This document shows, piece by piece, positions 1-11,885 of a stretch of 64,000 nucleotides of DNA. This stretch comes from Phoronis australis (Eukaryota > Phoronida > Phoronidae): contig NMRA01000084.1 in NCBI GenBank assembly GCA_002633005.1, positions 956,849 through 1,020,848 of the forward strand, in the 5' to 3' direction. Below the pieces are notes generated by a model that was given only the letters and a program-made list of their open reading frames with translations, ran no database searches and was not told where the DNA came from. The position numbers and the translations under genes were made by a program. Within the stretch, counting starts at the first letter, position 1, and the number at the start of each line of letters is the position of its first letter.

Positions 1-89
1 CAATAATATCGTCCGCAACGTCCTATATCCTTTCGCGTGTTTGATCACATTTTTTATAGCCTACTGAAAAATTTCATTCACAGAGCAAC

Positions 90-915
90 ATCCAAAATTC
101 AAACGTTTTTATCTGTTCAGTCCTTTATAGGTACTGAATGTGGTAATGTACCGTGAGCTTTTGTCGAGTTCCAGTTGATGGTATCCAGATCTCAAATCTA
201 ATTTGCTGAATATTTGAGATCCATTCAAATCTGAGATCAGTTCGTTGATTGTTGGCATTTCGTGTCCTGTTTACTAATCGCTGTGGCTTGTGAGGCGATT
301 TCTTAACAAAATTCACGCTCGCATCATGCTCCATGCCTGATTATCTGCCATTTCTATTGCGCGGCCCAACGCATGAATATCGGCCAGCGGTTTGTCAGCC
401 TCTCCTAATGCCCTGCATCTCGGTCGATGAGATTCAGTTTTGAATTACCTGTGACAAAATTTCTTTGTCCTTGTCTACAAATTCATAGTTCGCTGCAAAT
501 CGCCTCAGTTCTGTTACAAATTCATGTAAGGTCTGTCTGTGTTTCTATGTACACAACCGGAACTGGTAAATATCCATTTGAATGTTTGTTTTCGGTTCAA
601 AATAATTCAGAAGCACTGTTTTAGTCATTTTAGGCAACGTATCTCCCTAGTTCGCCTCGTCTTACCCTTTATCGCCGACATAGTGCAGTAATGGCGCCCG
701 TCTCCTCAACATTTTCCTCAACATCAAGGAGTCCCATTTCGATAAATAAGTTCTCCAATTTTCTGAGCCATCGTCGAAATTTTGGTCCAGCATTTGTGTT
801 GTCCTCACAATCAAAAGGAGCAAAATTAATGTTGGTAAACTTACAGCTTGCTGCATACTGAAGCTGATTTTTACAAGTCTTTTACACTCGTCACCAGTAT
901 AACAGCGTCTCATAA
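90..915 (-). mobile_element. Ty3/Gypsy-type LTR retrotransposon relic (gag plus reverse transcriptase pieces)
   Basis: Read on the minus strand, about 335-90 translates to the start of a Gypsy-class reverse transcriptase. It has the fingers/palm signature FSKLDLRSGYHQLEL followed by a RYITTFSTYKGL-like stretch, which is typical of Ty3/Gypsy RT. Upstream on the same strand, about 915-420 has gag-like pieces: an ENWRTYLSKWD segment, a RRAPLLHYVGDKG segment, then a HEFVTELRRFAANYEF segment. Gag and RT are only about 100 bp apart and lie in different frames. Protease and the rest of pol are missing, so the copy is internally deleted and dead. No LTR was recognised. The family assignment rests on motif memory, not on a search. 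Confidence 0.7.
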
Positions 916-1054
916 CGGTGTGCGTATCTTATATGAAGGGAGCATATAAAACGCACCTGTTGGGGCATAGAATACTTTGTTGGAACTAACTTAAAGGTGA
1001 AGGCAACCTCTTTTCATGTCATTTTTAGCAAGCATAAGGTTTGTTGATTATCCC

Positions 1055-2241
1055 AGACATATTTTTCACTTATTTACTGCTTTTCGTAATTTAATTAATT
1101 ACTTGTCGTCTACTCCGGAAGTGATGTTTTGGGAGGCAAGAATTTCACGCCAATTTCTTTTCATTATAGTCTGACTGTGAGAGCTGTCGAGTCAGTCATT
1201 GTTCTACCTCGGTTATGAAAAGTTCAGTCATCGTTTGCTTTTGCTTATGAGTCAGTCAACACACCACGCTGTTGCTGCGTACTGGGGTGTACTCGTTATC
1301 ATCTCGCGTACAGAGGAAGAACTGTCCCACTTGCCCAAGTGTCCCGCGACACACTCCCACTGGAGGGTGATCTGTGCACCCAAACTGCTTCCATCCCCGC
1401 TGTGTGACTCCCGCGCCACACACCTAGCACCTTCCAAATAGCTCCAATACAAATCCACAATAAACTTTTCAAACTTATGCTCACCGATCTGTTCATTGGA
1501 TGACGAACTGCCGTCTTCACTGGGTGTCGAACTGGGCCTGTATTCACTCCCACTAATCAACATCGCTGCAGGGCTGCTAACGTCATCAAATTACCAGAAT
1601 GTGTTCACATTTTTCAAGAATTAGGCCAGAGCTTGATAAAATTTGTCGACTTCNAGACATATTTTTCACTTATTTACTGCTTTTCGTAATTTAATTAATT
1701 ACTTGTCGTCTACTCTGGAAGTGATGTTTTGGGAGGCAAGAATTTCACGCCAATTTCTTTTCATTATAGTCTGACTGTGAGAGCTGTCGAGTCAGTCATT
1801 GTTCTACCTCGGTTATGAAAAGTTCAGTCATCGTTTGCTTTTGCTTACGAGTCAGTCAACACACCACGCTGTTGCTGCGTACTGGGGTGTACTCATTATC
1901 ATCTCGCGTACAGAGGAAGAACTGTCCCACTTGCCCAAGTGTCCCGCGACACACTCCCACTGGAGGGTGATCTGTGCACCCAAACTGCTTCCATCCCTGC
2001 TGTGTGACTCCCGCGCCACACACCTAGCACCTTCCAAATAGCTCCAATACAAATCCACAATAAACTTTTCAAACTTATGCTCACCGATCTGTTCATTGGA
2101 TGACGAACTGCCGTCTTCACTGGGTGTCGAACTGGGCCTGTATTCACTCCCACTAATCAACATCGCTGCAGGGCAAATTACCAGAATGTGTTCTCATTTT
2201 TTCAAGAATTAGGCCAGAGCTTGATAAAATTTGTCGACTTC
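1055..2241. repeat. Near-identical ~590-bp direct duplication around a single N (likely assembly artefact)
   Basis: 1055-1653 (599 bp) and 1655-2241 (587 bp) are nearly identical and are separated by one N at 1654. They differ by a few substitutions, a 13-bp indel near 1567 and a 1-bp indel near the end. Copy 1 ends at gacttc immediately before the N. Copy 2 starts at agacat immediately after it. This is what two overlapping, allelic contig ends look like when joined without merging. A genuine recent tandem duplication is possible but less likely. Confidence 0.85.
1252..2163 (-). mobile_element. Possible transposase-derived fragment, present twice because of the duplication
   Basis: Each duplicate carries the same minus-strand open frame (1563-1252 and 2163-1852; about 103 codons from an ATG). 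It has an acidic, Ser-rich start and then a segment with the pattern W-x-C-x(2)-G-H-x(3)-W-x-S. Similar treble-clef-like patterns occur in C-terminal parts of transposase-derived proteins common in marine animals. No splice sites or longer homology were confirmed, so this could be an exon of an unknown gene or a chance frame. Confidence 0.25.
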
Positions 2242-3245
2242 AGAGTTTGTCTGGCACGGCAGACCACGCACTGTAAATATTACGGAGTACAGTATTGTTG
2301 TACGAGAAATAAACAACCAGGAGGTGGAATTGTTCGATAGAACTTGGAAGGGCCCATTCATAACTCGTGCATGGACAACACGCTTGATCATCTACTAGCC
2401 GTCCAGTTGGCTACAATGCAGATGAAATCTTACATCAAAATACAGCTATCTAACTAGGAGTCGATAAGTTTTACATAGATCTTGGAATTTCACACCACCT
2501 GGGCACTTCAGCTCGTCACCTCCTTATGAAACTTTACGAATCAGCAACCATAACAAAACATTTGAATAACGACAACAGTACTGAAGAATAGATGAAATCC
2601 TCCAAATTTTGGCTTAGATAATGTAATTTCTATGTAATGTGAGCCGGAGGCCTGTTGCAAGAAATAGACCCTGTGAGTCATCTTTTCATCACATGAAATC
2701 AGTGTACTTTTGAATTGGCGTACTAATAAAAAACAATTGCATGCGGTCTGGTACGTGTTACATACCAGATGTACACAGGCTGCTCAGGTGTTGCACTGAT
2801 CAACTGGAACCATTTTTATGCTGTTAATAAAATTATATAGTTAAAATCAAGCTGAGGATCTTGAGACCTAGTGACTCCAGGGTCTAGCAGTGTGCCCCAG
2901 TGGGACTCAAATTCAAGACCTTGAATAAACTGAAGGAAGTGGTTTGCCTGCTCATACTAGTAAGGCACCCTCAAACTTGACTGAAGGGTGGAATTGTGGC
3001 CCATGATACTCTAAGTTATGCTTTTACATGACGTGTAGCGTAATCACATTTTGAGTGGCTATTTGATTTAATGAAAAATTGAGCTTTGGTGACGTAATGG
3101 GTTCAGGTTTTATTGACATCAAACTTACCTGCAGCCATCATGTTGAAATTTACCGTTTTTACCACAGCTAGATTTTTTTGTTTTGAAAATGGTTATAGAA
3201 CTAGAGCCAGTTTTAATCATGACATGGTGTTTTTGTTGTTTTCAG
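2242..3245. other. Non-coding stretch upstream of the visible ATP6V1F exons
   Basis: Apart from repeat A at 2391-2540, no exon was recognised here. ATP6V1F exon 1, expected to encode a short N-terminus ending in G-D-E, was looked for and not found. It may lie further upstream or be lost at the contig junction at 1654. Confidence 0.5.
2391..2540 (+). repeat. Dispersed repeat family A, copy 1
   Basis: This segment (core ggcacttcagctcgtcacct) resembles 11660-11885 and 41740-41965, which carry gcagttctgctcgtcacctc and related text in the same order and orientation. The copies are diverged. No coding capacity or target-site duplication was seen. Confidence 0.5.
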
Positions 3246-5501
3246 GACACTGTCGTTGGCTTCCTGCTTGGTGGTGTTGGCGAGTTGAACAAGAACAGGA
3301 ACAGGAATTTCTTGATTGTTGACAAGTGTAAGATTTTAGGAGCAACTTGTTTACTAAGCAGTTTTAATAGTAGTCTTATTGTCGCTTGCGGTTGTATGAA
3401 GTGTTAGTGGACTGTGTCAGACTTGACTAGATCAGTAGCGTTCATAAAGACTAACTTGAGTTACCGTAGCTTGAACATGAACCTGTACTTTCGCTCTTGT
3501 TTATGATAGTTTTTCTGAAAATCCTCAAGTTTGTAACATTTTGCTATAACTGAAATTCAACTCAAAGGACTCTTCTAAATTAAATGCGTTGTTTCACTCT
3601 TTAAGTTGTGTGCCACATTTTGAGAATCAGTTTGATGCCCGTTATTCAGTAGAGAAAACCGCTGTGAATATTGAACTATCAAACACACAGCTTAATAATT
3701 TGCACTTTTGTTTTGTTCACCATAATGATTATTGTTGACTATTCTTTACCTTTCAATTTCAGCAACAAGTGTAACTGAAATAGAAGAATCCTTCAAGACT
3801 TTTTGTAACAGAGAAGATATAGCCATTATATTAATTACACAGAATGTGAGTAACTCAATGTGTCTGAGACATCCACTCAGCTAGTGAAGTGTTAGTATCC
3901 TATATGTTTCTACATTTTGATGAACGGTATGGGATCATGACCAAACTGTGTCCATTTAAAGGAAAATCTAAACACAAATGGAATAATTTAGCACCATCAA
4001 CATGATGTGAAATTCAAAACAAAACTGCAATGATTTGTACTGGTTATTTTGTGTTATTAGCCAGACCCGCCCCCTATGAGTGTGCATGGGTTTTGCCAAA
4101 TTTTTCGATTGATTGATGTTTTGTTTTGTGCTGTGGTTTCCAAAGAATAACTAACAAATATGTTACAGATCTCCACCAGTGTTTCCAAATATGAAGGACA
4201 GTACACAGAAACCAATTAATTTCTCACAAAATTGGAATGTAATAGGTTATGTCCTATTTTTGAAGTCGTTTAGAAGTCATTGGCATGAGATCATTTTGGA
4301 CCTCGTGTCCTTTGATCTAAATATTCAATTTTTGCATTGCTCTCCTTGGCAATGTCCAGGCAATAAAATGCTGATTTCTCTTAATCAACGGAGTGTAAAT
4401 GACAAAAACAGCTCGAATGATGCCAGTTTCTTTTGGCATGAAATCTTTCATGTTCGAGTCAATAGGCCCCAGCGGGTGGCCTTTGAATTGTCTCTGACAA
4501 GTAGAGTCAAGTATTTATTTCCAATCATTGGTTTAAGTCGTGAGTTCAACAAGTTCTGGCGGAAGAGTGTCGCCAAACTAAGTCTAAAAAGAAGTGTGGA
4601 AACTGAATGCGCTTACAAGACTCGACACTTAGCATGTTGTCAACTCACCAAATAAGACCAGGCAAAATTGCCAGGTCACCAAATGGTAAATGAGCTTGAC
4701 AGAACATGGAAAGTCTGTATGTCGGGATACTAAAGTCCTGTCCTTGTTAGGTGAGGCATATTTGCAAACGTTTAAACAGGAAAATCGGGACATATGAATA
4801 GGGAAGGGACAACTGGACCAATGTCCGTCAAAACACCTGAAAACGCCCAAGCAGCATTTTGTGTTTTAGTTGAACATGAAATTAGGTATATTTAGGTATA
4901 TATCGTCTGCGCAGGCGAGACTCAAATTCTCTACAGTCCCAATATCCTACCCTTGTTCACCTGCCACCTGGGGCGGGGGAGCAGATGATCAGAACATGTC
5001 TCTAGCATACATCATGGGAGGGTTCTTTCAGTTTTTACCGAATAATTACGAGTACCTTCTTTTACTTCCTGTAGTATATTTGCACAACTGGCTACTTGGG
5101 ATTTTTATCAGGTCGTCAAAGAAAGTGTGAGGCTGCATTGGCAAGCTGCAGGTTGCCAAATCATGCACTGTCTTGTGTGTTTTATCTGGCCATGGGATAG
5201 TTAAATTTTGTTTTAAATACAATATTTAGGAAGTTACATACTTGGGGAATAATCTATGGTTTTCTGAAATTATGTGAGGTGTGCTGTATTAGCTTAACAT
5301 GCTGTTAGTGAATAATAACTAAAGGTTGGAAGACATTATCATGGTCAGTCAACCTTGTCCTTTGTGTCTCTATTTCAGGTCGCTGAGATGATTCGCTATG
5401 TGCTAGATTCCTACACACAACCCATTCCAGCTGTTCTAGAGATACCTAGTAAAGACTGTCCGTATGATTCATCTAAAGATTCCATTCTTCGTAGGGCAAA
5501 G
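3246..5501 (+). CDS. ATP6V1F: V-type proton ATPase subunit F (partial, three internal exons)
   Basis: Exons are 3246-3327, 3763-3845 and 5379-5501, with intron phases 1 and 0 and AG/GT borders throughout. Together they encode 96 codons that align end to end with animal V-ATPase subunit F (about 119-120 aa). Diagnostic stretches are [15 protein letters not shown], then [12 protein letters not shown], then [20 protein letters not shown]. Subunit F is a small soluble part of the V1 central stalk and couples ATP hydrolysis to rotation on endomembranes. The frame is open at 3246 (phase 0, directly after the expected GDE), so an upstream exon with the start codon is missing. After 5501 the last exon, about 9 codons in vertebrates, was not found and could lie in the N gap at 5985-6537. 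Nothing suggests a pseudogene. Confidence 0.9.
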
Positions 5502-5984
5502 GTTTGTTACTCCTGTTACATCTGCCTTGTCTAATGACAAATCTTTCTTTCCAGCATAATTTAGAAGCAACAACAATTGATGTAAAGCTACATTACGCCT
5601 TGTGTAGCTGGCTAAAAAACGAAAATCGAATCCAGCAATTTACTTAAAATCAGTCTCAACATTCCTTACTACGATAGGTTTCCGTTTCTGTTACCAACGC
5701 TAGTCACAATTTGCAATAGGGTTGGCCAACCCATACATGTGCAATTTTGCAATTTTAGTGTTGGCCCACCTGTACATGCATTGCTTTTGAATTCGCAACT
5801 TTAGGTTACTTTTTTGTAATGCATACACGAGACAGATGTGAATATAGCAAATGATTTGTCCCTTGTGTGGAAAATACACACATTACCATTTGCCCATTTC
5901 ATCACAACCTTTGTATACTATTCCACGGTCAGATTCAGGGTCCTAAGTACTCCCCCCTCCCTGTAGTTGCAACTGCCCCACCTG

Positions 5985-6537
5985 NNNNNNNNNNNNNNNN
6001 NNNNNNNNNNNNNNNNNNNNNNNNNNNNNNNNNNNNNNNNNNNNNNNNNNNNNNNNNNNNNNNNNNNNNNNNNNNNNNNNNNNNNNNNNNNNNNNNNNNN
6101 NNNNNNNNNNNNNNNNNNNNNNNNNNNNNNNNNNNNNNNNNNNNNNNNNNNNNNNNNNNNNNNNNNNNNNNNNNNNNNNNNNNNNNNNNNNNNNNNNNNN
6201 NNNNNNNNNNNNNNNNNNNNNNNNNNNNNNNNNNNNNNNNNNNNNNNNNNNNNNNNNNNNNNNNNNNNNNNNNNNNNNNNNNNNNNNNNNNNNNNNNNNN
6301 NNNNNNNNNNNNNNNNNNNNNNNNNNNNNNNNNNNNNNNNNNNNNNNNNNNNNNNNNNNNNNNNNNNNNNNNNNNNNNNNNNNNNNNNNNNNNNNNNNNN
6401 NNNNNNNNNNNNNNNNNNNNNNNNNNNNNNNNNNNNNNNNNNNNNNNNNNNNNNNNNNNNNNNNNNNNNNNNNNNNNNNNNNNNNNNNNNNNNNNNNNNN
6501 NNNNNNNNNNNNNNNNNNNNNNNNNNNNNNNNNNNNN
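5985..6537. other. Assembly gap (553 N)
   Basis: This is a run of 553 undetermined bases. Apparent long open frames across it are products of the Ns. Confidence 0.99.
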
Positions 6538-6584
6538 AGGAACAGATAAACTCAAGCGCCTGTGCAGTCAATCACAAGAACAAA

Positions 6585-6690
6585 AAAATTACGGGTGGTT
6601 GCATTTCAAACTTATAAAAAATTACGGGTGGTAGGCTGAAGAAATAAATGAAAAATATGGGTGGTGGGTGCGCAAAAAAGGTGTCTTCCC
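6585..6690 (+). repeat. Dispersed repeat family B, copy 1
   Basis: An AT-rich segment with repeated ttacgggtggt / atatgggtggtgggtg text, ending in a homopolymer C run. The reverse complement of about 42055-42150 has the same order of motifs (atgggt, then agaaataaaagaaaaatacgg, then gtgggt), so this is an inverted second copy of one dispersed element. Confidence 0.5.
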
Positions 6691-9161
6691 CCCCCCCATA
6701 CAGATTTTACTGGAACAGCCCTGACTTATCTGAGGGGTCAAGTGCATGGATACAAACATAGTGAAAATGTTCTGAAATTAAGTGAAAAACTGACAAATGC
6801 ATGTCTGACTTATATTAGTTTTACTGTCTATTTGTTTGAAATTGTGTAGTGACATTATCTTCTCAAAACTGGTGTTTGGAAGTCTGTAAAAAAACACATC
6901 ACTGTTGTAAATTTGTAAAAGCTGGGGTCATAATCTTTTTAGTGAACGGATTGTAATATGAACCGAGACTTATTTGTTACGTTGTGAAATTTATTGGCAT
7001 TGTGTTGGACATTTAAACATCTACATGCATTGGATTCTTAAGCTTATTTCCTTTTGTTAATAATCTAAATATGGTCATTCAGTTATGGTCCTGGCATTCT
7101 TAGGTCAGTGGAACCAGGCACACTTCGCTTTTAACTTTCCCCAAACCACATGTCATTTGTTGTCCAATAATATATTAGTGTCTTTAACCTTCATTCACAT
7201 GGCTGCTAACACTCCTTATTGTGCATTAAAATTTCACCCATAAAGTTCATTTTATGTCTATACACAACATTGACCTGAGCCTACCCGGCTTACCAGTGAG
7301 AATGTTTTTAAACATCAAAATACCTGAATATCCCAACAATGCTTGTGTACGAGATTCTCTAGGAAAACAAATAATAGCACAACATAGTCATATACTTATG
7401 TTGTAGTCACCAAAAATGCAACGCTTACACCAGGCAAAGATGAGCACGGCGACTTCACATGGAACACAATGTATCATCGCAAATACCGTGAATGCTCGCC
7501 TCCTACAATGAGTAGCATAACTTAAATAAATGCTAATAATTCATATAGTGTGTCCTGGTTATTTTGAGTGGTGACGTTTTTAATGTGGTCACTTAAACCT
7601 CATTGTGCAACCATTAGTAATTGACAACAGAATTGCAACTATGATATATTCCCAGTATGAAATTCCAAGAGGAAGCGCCACTTTCTTCCAATGGTCATCT
7701 CAACTTCCGGTTAGTGAACACATGGTGAGCTTCTCAGAAGTAAAACGGTCATCACACCACATTCAATAATGAATTGTGAAATCACAATCAATAGTGACAC
7801 GTAGTATTGTTGGCCACTGCTTCTATGCCGAGATCATAAATCTTGTGCACTGAGAATATACAGAGTTGACGGTCCATGTACTATAGTCTATGGTGTAACT
7901 TGTTCTGTCTCCATAACCTACATTGCCATCGATTCACATGCAAAAGGTCACCGTTTTGATGCTGTTTTTCAATTCGTTATTTTCTTTCAACTTGTTATCT
8001 CAAAATAAGATTCATGCTAACGTTTGAAGGCATATTTTCAGTGAAAGTGCACAGTCAACATTTGCAAAAGCTTCTAATACATTAACACCATCATTATGTA
8101 ACTTGATTGAGCCAGACACACAATGTCATCTTGACTCATGAAAATGAACACTTGGTCACTTAAATAACTTGCAACTGTTTTTAGCCCGATCCTAGATGTG
8201 ACGAGTTGCGCAGTTATACAAAAAATTATTGGGGAACTCCCAGGAAAGGAGTTCTATTCCAATTATGATCATGACTTGAGCAGATAATTTGACGTCTGAA
8301 TTAGTCATTTACTGACAAATCTTGTTTATGAGTGATACCAGGAAGACATTACACTTCACTCGATTTACTTGAGAATTTAAAGCTGCTAACTTTTTGAAGC
8401 TGCTGTGACACTTGTTGCTGGGAGTAGATCTTTAGACAAATGGCGGGAAATGAATTCAACTTTATACCTGTATACATACACGAGACTTGGTTATGTTCAA
8501 AGTTCCCTGCCCCTTTTCTCAAGATCAACACAAGCCAACAGGAGTTGCAGGAGCTTGAAAAAGCAGCATCTGACAAAACGTTGCTTTCTCAAATAAGTCT
8601 TCAGTCTAATAAAATTTATAAATGTGTCTGTATTTAGGGGAGACAAAAGGTTCAGAGTGGTCTCTACTAGAAACATTTGAGTTCCACCATACATCTAGTA
8701 CCAAGGGACACCCCCCACACACTGCAACTATAAATAGGGATTTTCAAAACGATTACTTTAAATGCATGGGTTTGATACCCTATGACAATTATATCAGTTA
8801 CCACTATTGAACAACCATACTTATACATTTTTAAGTCAAAATTGATATAATGATATACAATTATTATGTTTTATTTTTTTACATTGAGCAAATGTGTATT
8901 GCGTTGTGCTTATTAGACAATTGCAGAAGACTAAATGCATTTTTTCTCTTCCTTTATTTTTGAATATATATATATATAACTTAACAACTGTACTGTTCAA
9001 GTAAAACCCAGCAAAAGTGCTACGGGAAGCCTGAGACACTACACATAATAATGCGTCCATTGAATTTTCTAAATGCATAGAGCACAACCACTGCACTTAA
9101 TAACTCCACTGGGCAGCATCCAAGTCATTGTTGTCTCTAAGATTTTCCCTCACAAATACGC

Positions 9162-10684
9162 TTATGTTGATGACAATATTCTTGCACTTCGTAGCTGCTC
9201 CTGTGAAGGTTGAACACTAGCTAAGCTCACTAGCTGGGCTTGTGTAGGAGTCAACACTTGCGATGCATGCTCATTCCTCCAAGACTCGAGTCTCTCAGCT
9301 CCAAGCTCTGACTGTAGTTTTGCAAGCTTGGAATGGGATTTTTCAACCTCGCGACTCATTCTGAAACGTAGTGGACATTTTATGGTTAAATTTTATTATA
9401 ACATTAATAACTGAATTGAATTTCAACTTGAGAATGGTGAAACTTACGATTAAAATGCTTTGTTGTTTTTCTTCAAACTTGGCTGATGCTTCTCATCACA
9501 AAGCTATTTGAAGAAAATTAATACCAAGATTGTATCTACAACGTACATGTAGTCTACCTCAACTATGAAAAGCATGAGAATTCTTTGGTCATGATTACAA
9601 TTTCGTACAAGATTTTTTTCTCACACACTGCAATTCTTTTTTGCAAACATACTATGTCTTTTTCCAAAAATTAACACTATCATTTTCACTCGGTAACTGG
9701 AGGCATGAAACAGCACATGTTTAGGAGAATGAAGACAGAAATGATGGTATAGAAGAGAATTGGGGTGGTTGGGAATTTAAGCAGCTCATAATACAAGGGT
9801 TTTATTCGTGACAACAAAACAATCATGGTAGTCAGACAGGAACTTAGGCAGTTTTTTACACAACCTGTTCTGACTAGTCACTGCATCGAGTTTGAATTTT
9901 GCCCAGATGAGTTTGGCTTGCATTGTGTTTGAAAGCCTGTGTGTCGAGTTTTAAGTTCTGGAAGATTAGAAATTTCGGGAAGTTTAGTACCAGCTTAATG
10001 CACTTATTCCAAGACGTAATACACAAACTCCCCACAATATGGACATGAACTACGTGAATTTTGTAATTTCAATCGAGTTTGAACTATCTGCTGTGGAGAA
10101 CACTGGAAGGAACAGAGTGCAAAGTAACACTCTCAGCAAAATCATCCTGAGTGGTAACTGAACCACAGACAACACAGCTTATTTTACAATGCATGAATTA
10201 ATATAACCAAGGTTTTCTGAACTGGATCAACAGGTGTCACACATGACTTAGCTAATAAAGCATATTTAATGCTAGTTTCAAATTTTGAACATTTTCTACT
10301 ACCACTCATGAAATGGAGAGAGTTAATAACGTGCACATAGCAACAACCCAACAACACATAATTTATCCTGGGTGTCTATTATTATGTCTACCACCCATCA
10401 TAAGGGTAATTGTATTCTGCACAACCCAACTTAATATTAATGTTTCCAGGCAAAAATATACCAAAAATTAATTTTTGTCTATTCTCCCAACAAGCTTTGT
10501 CATCTAATGACATACTGGGCTTGACAGATGCTTTCTATTATTTTGTTGAGATTACAGTGCAATTAGAATACTTTTGAAGCTACCAATAAATGAGATACCT
10601 TTGGCTTTCACCTAAAGCCCTTGCAAAAAAGTGTGCTGTTCGATCTCCATCTATTTCTTCAGTAGGCTCTAACCGACCTTCCTC
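9162..10684 (-). CDS. Unidentified coiled-coil protein, last two exons
   Basis: On the minus strand, exon 10684-10599 (86 nt, starts in phase 0) joins exon 9360-9162 in phase 2, with GT/AG borders, and ends at a TAA. The joined frame gives 94 residues. It has an acidic stretch, then HFFARALGESQR, then a charged Leu-heptad-like segment (REVEKSHSKLAKLQSELGAE), then a Gln-rich LTPTQAQLVSLASVQPSQ tail. The tail suggests a short coiled coil followed by a conserved C-terminal motif. I do not recognise the family. Upstream exons should lie between 10700 and 13200 but none was found. A convincing start at about 11990 runs into stops. The gene would be divergent from TTC25, whose start is at 13296, so the two could share a promoter region. 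Confidence 0.55.
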
Positions 10685-11659
10685 CTACAAGGGATATGCA
10701 TAGCCATTGACATATACGTAAACCAACGAACATCATTATAATTGCTAATTAAATGTGGCTTGGAAAACGTAAATAAATTCAAATTATTCGACATATCCAT
10801 CATGACTTTCTCACACAAGAACAACACAGGATGAAGATACGCTGATACGTGAAAACTGTATTATGACAAATATTGCAAATGTCACAGGTCAAACAAAATG
10901 TCAAGTAACTGGAGTCTGTCTGTCTTGGAATGGCTTGGGAATCCAAAGCCTGTAGGTTGCAACAAAATGTTTTCTTTTTTCTCTTTGCAAGAATTGTCTC
11001 ACATTCACTAACTCCACCTGAGGCACAGCTGGTGGCCCTCTTGTGTAGTTTGCCAACCGATAGCTACTGCCAGGAGCTAGCTGATGGCAACTTTTTTAGT
11101 GAAAACAGAAAACCAGAAAGACCATTAAAAGTTCAGACTTACCTGTACAATGAAGTTAAATTAAATCCTATTTCCAGACAGTACAATTTACTTGACCCCA
11201 AGATAAAAATTGTCAGTTGACAGCCATATTTTCTTAAGGCCAAGGTCAGCTGACATATCATTTGTATATTTTTAAATACACAGAACATAAAACACTGAAA
11301 AGGGGATAAAAAAATTTCTGCAGTGTATTTATATCCAAACTATTATTCAGCGGCAACTGTTTCCATACACATTGTTTAAAATATTTTTTCAATCAAAAGG
11401 TAACCCGGTCGAAACGCATTCGCCTTGGGTGTCCATTAGTAATATGCTGCCTTGATTCCAAAAAGGGTCTCTGCTTGAACCCCAAACATGACAATTGTAC
11501 CCCATTTAAAAAAGCTGTGAAGAATATGCAGTTCTCACATTTCTGGCTTCACTTCATCATCACCCACCAGTTTACTGTTGGGTGACAACATTTGTCACAC
11601 ACAAACTTAGTGTGAAATATATAACTCCAAGCTTTCAAGTTGAGCATAAGCAGTGCGTG

Positions 11660-11885
11660 TGCAGTCAAGGACTAGATAGTAGCCAGCCAGCTAGCTGTAT
11701 GAAGACTGTCGTCAAAATAAAGATAGGCACCACTGTGTAGACCCCGAAATTGCACACAGCCAGGGCAGTTCTGCTCGTCACCTCGCCGTGAACCTTGTAT
11801 AAACATGTAAAGCTAAAGACGGGACGGGGTGCATGCAAAATCTGGGAATCAACCGACACTCACCTTGCTCGTTACAGCCGTTTAA
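11660..11885 (+). repeat. Dispersed repeat family A, copy 2
   Basis: Collinear with 41740-41965. Shared blocks include the agccagct(t)agctgta start, the gcagttctgct..tcacctc core, the ggggtgcat block and a final aatcaac/aaccgacactcac block. The minus strand of the last block reads AAG|GTGAGTG, so each copy carries a built-in splice-donor-like sequence. Confidence 0.65.

Larger units (their letters stand above)
5502..9161. other. Non-coding stretch with gap and repeats
   Basis: This lies downstream of ATP6V1F exon 4. It contains the N gap, a repeat B copy at 6585-6690 and a short (TA)n run near 8966-8978. Short open frames here have no recognisable similarity. The last ATP6V1F exon should lie here or in the gap. 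Confidence 0.5.

Noticed and set aside
5867-6634. Open frames of 200-255 codons on both strands
   Set aside because: They are almost entirely unknown residues from the N gap.
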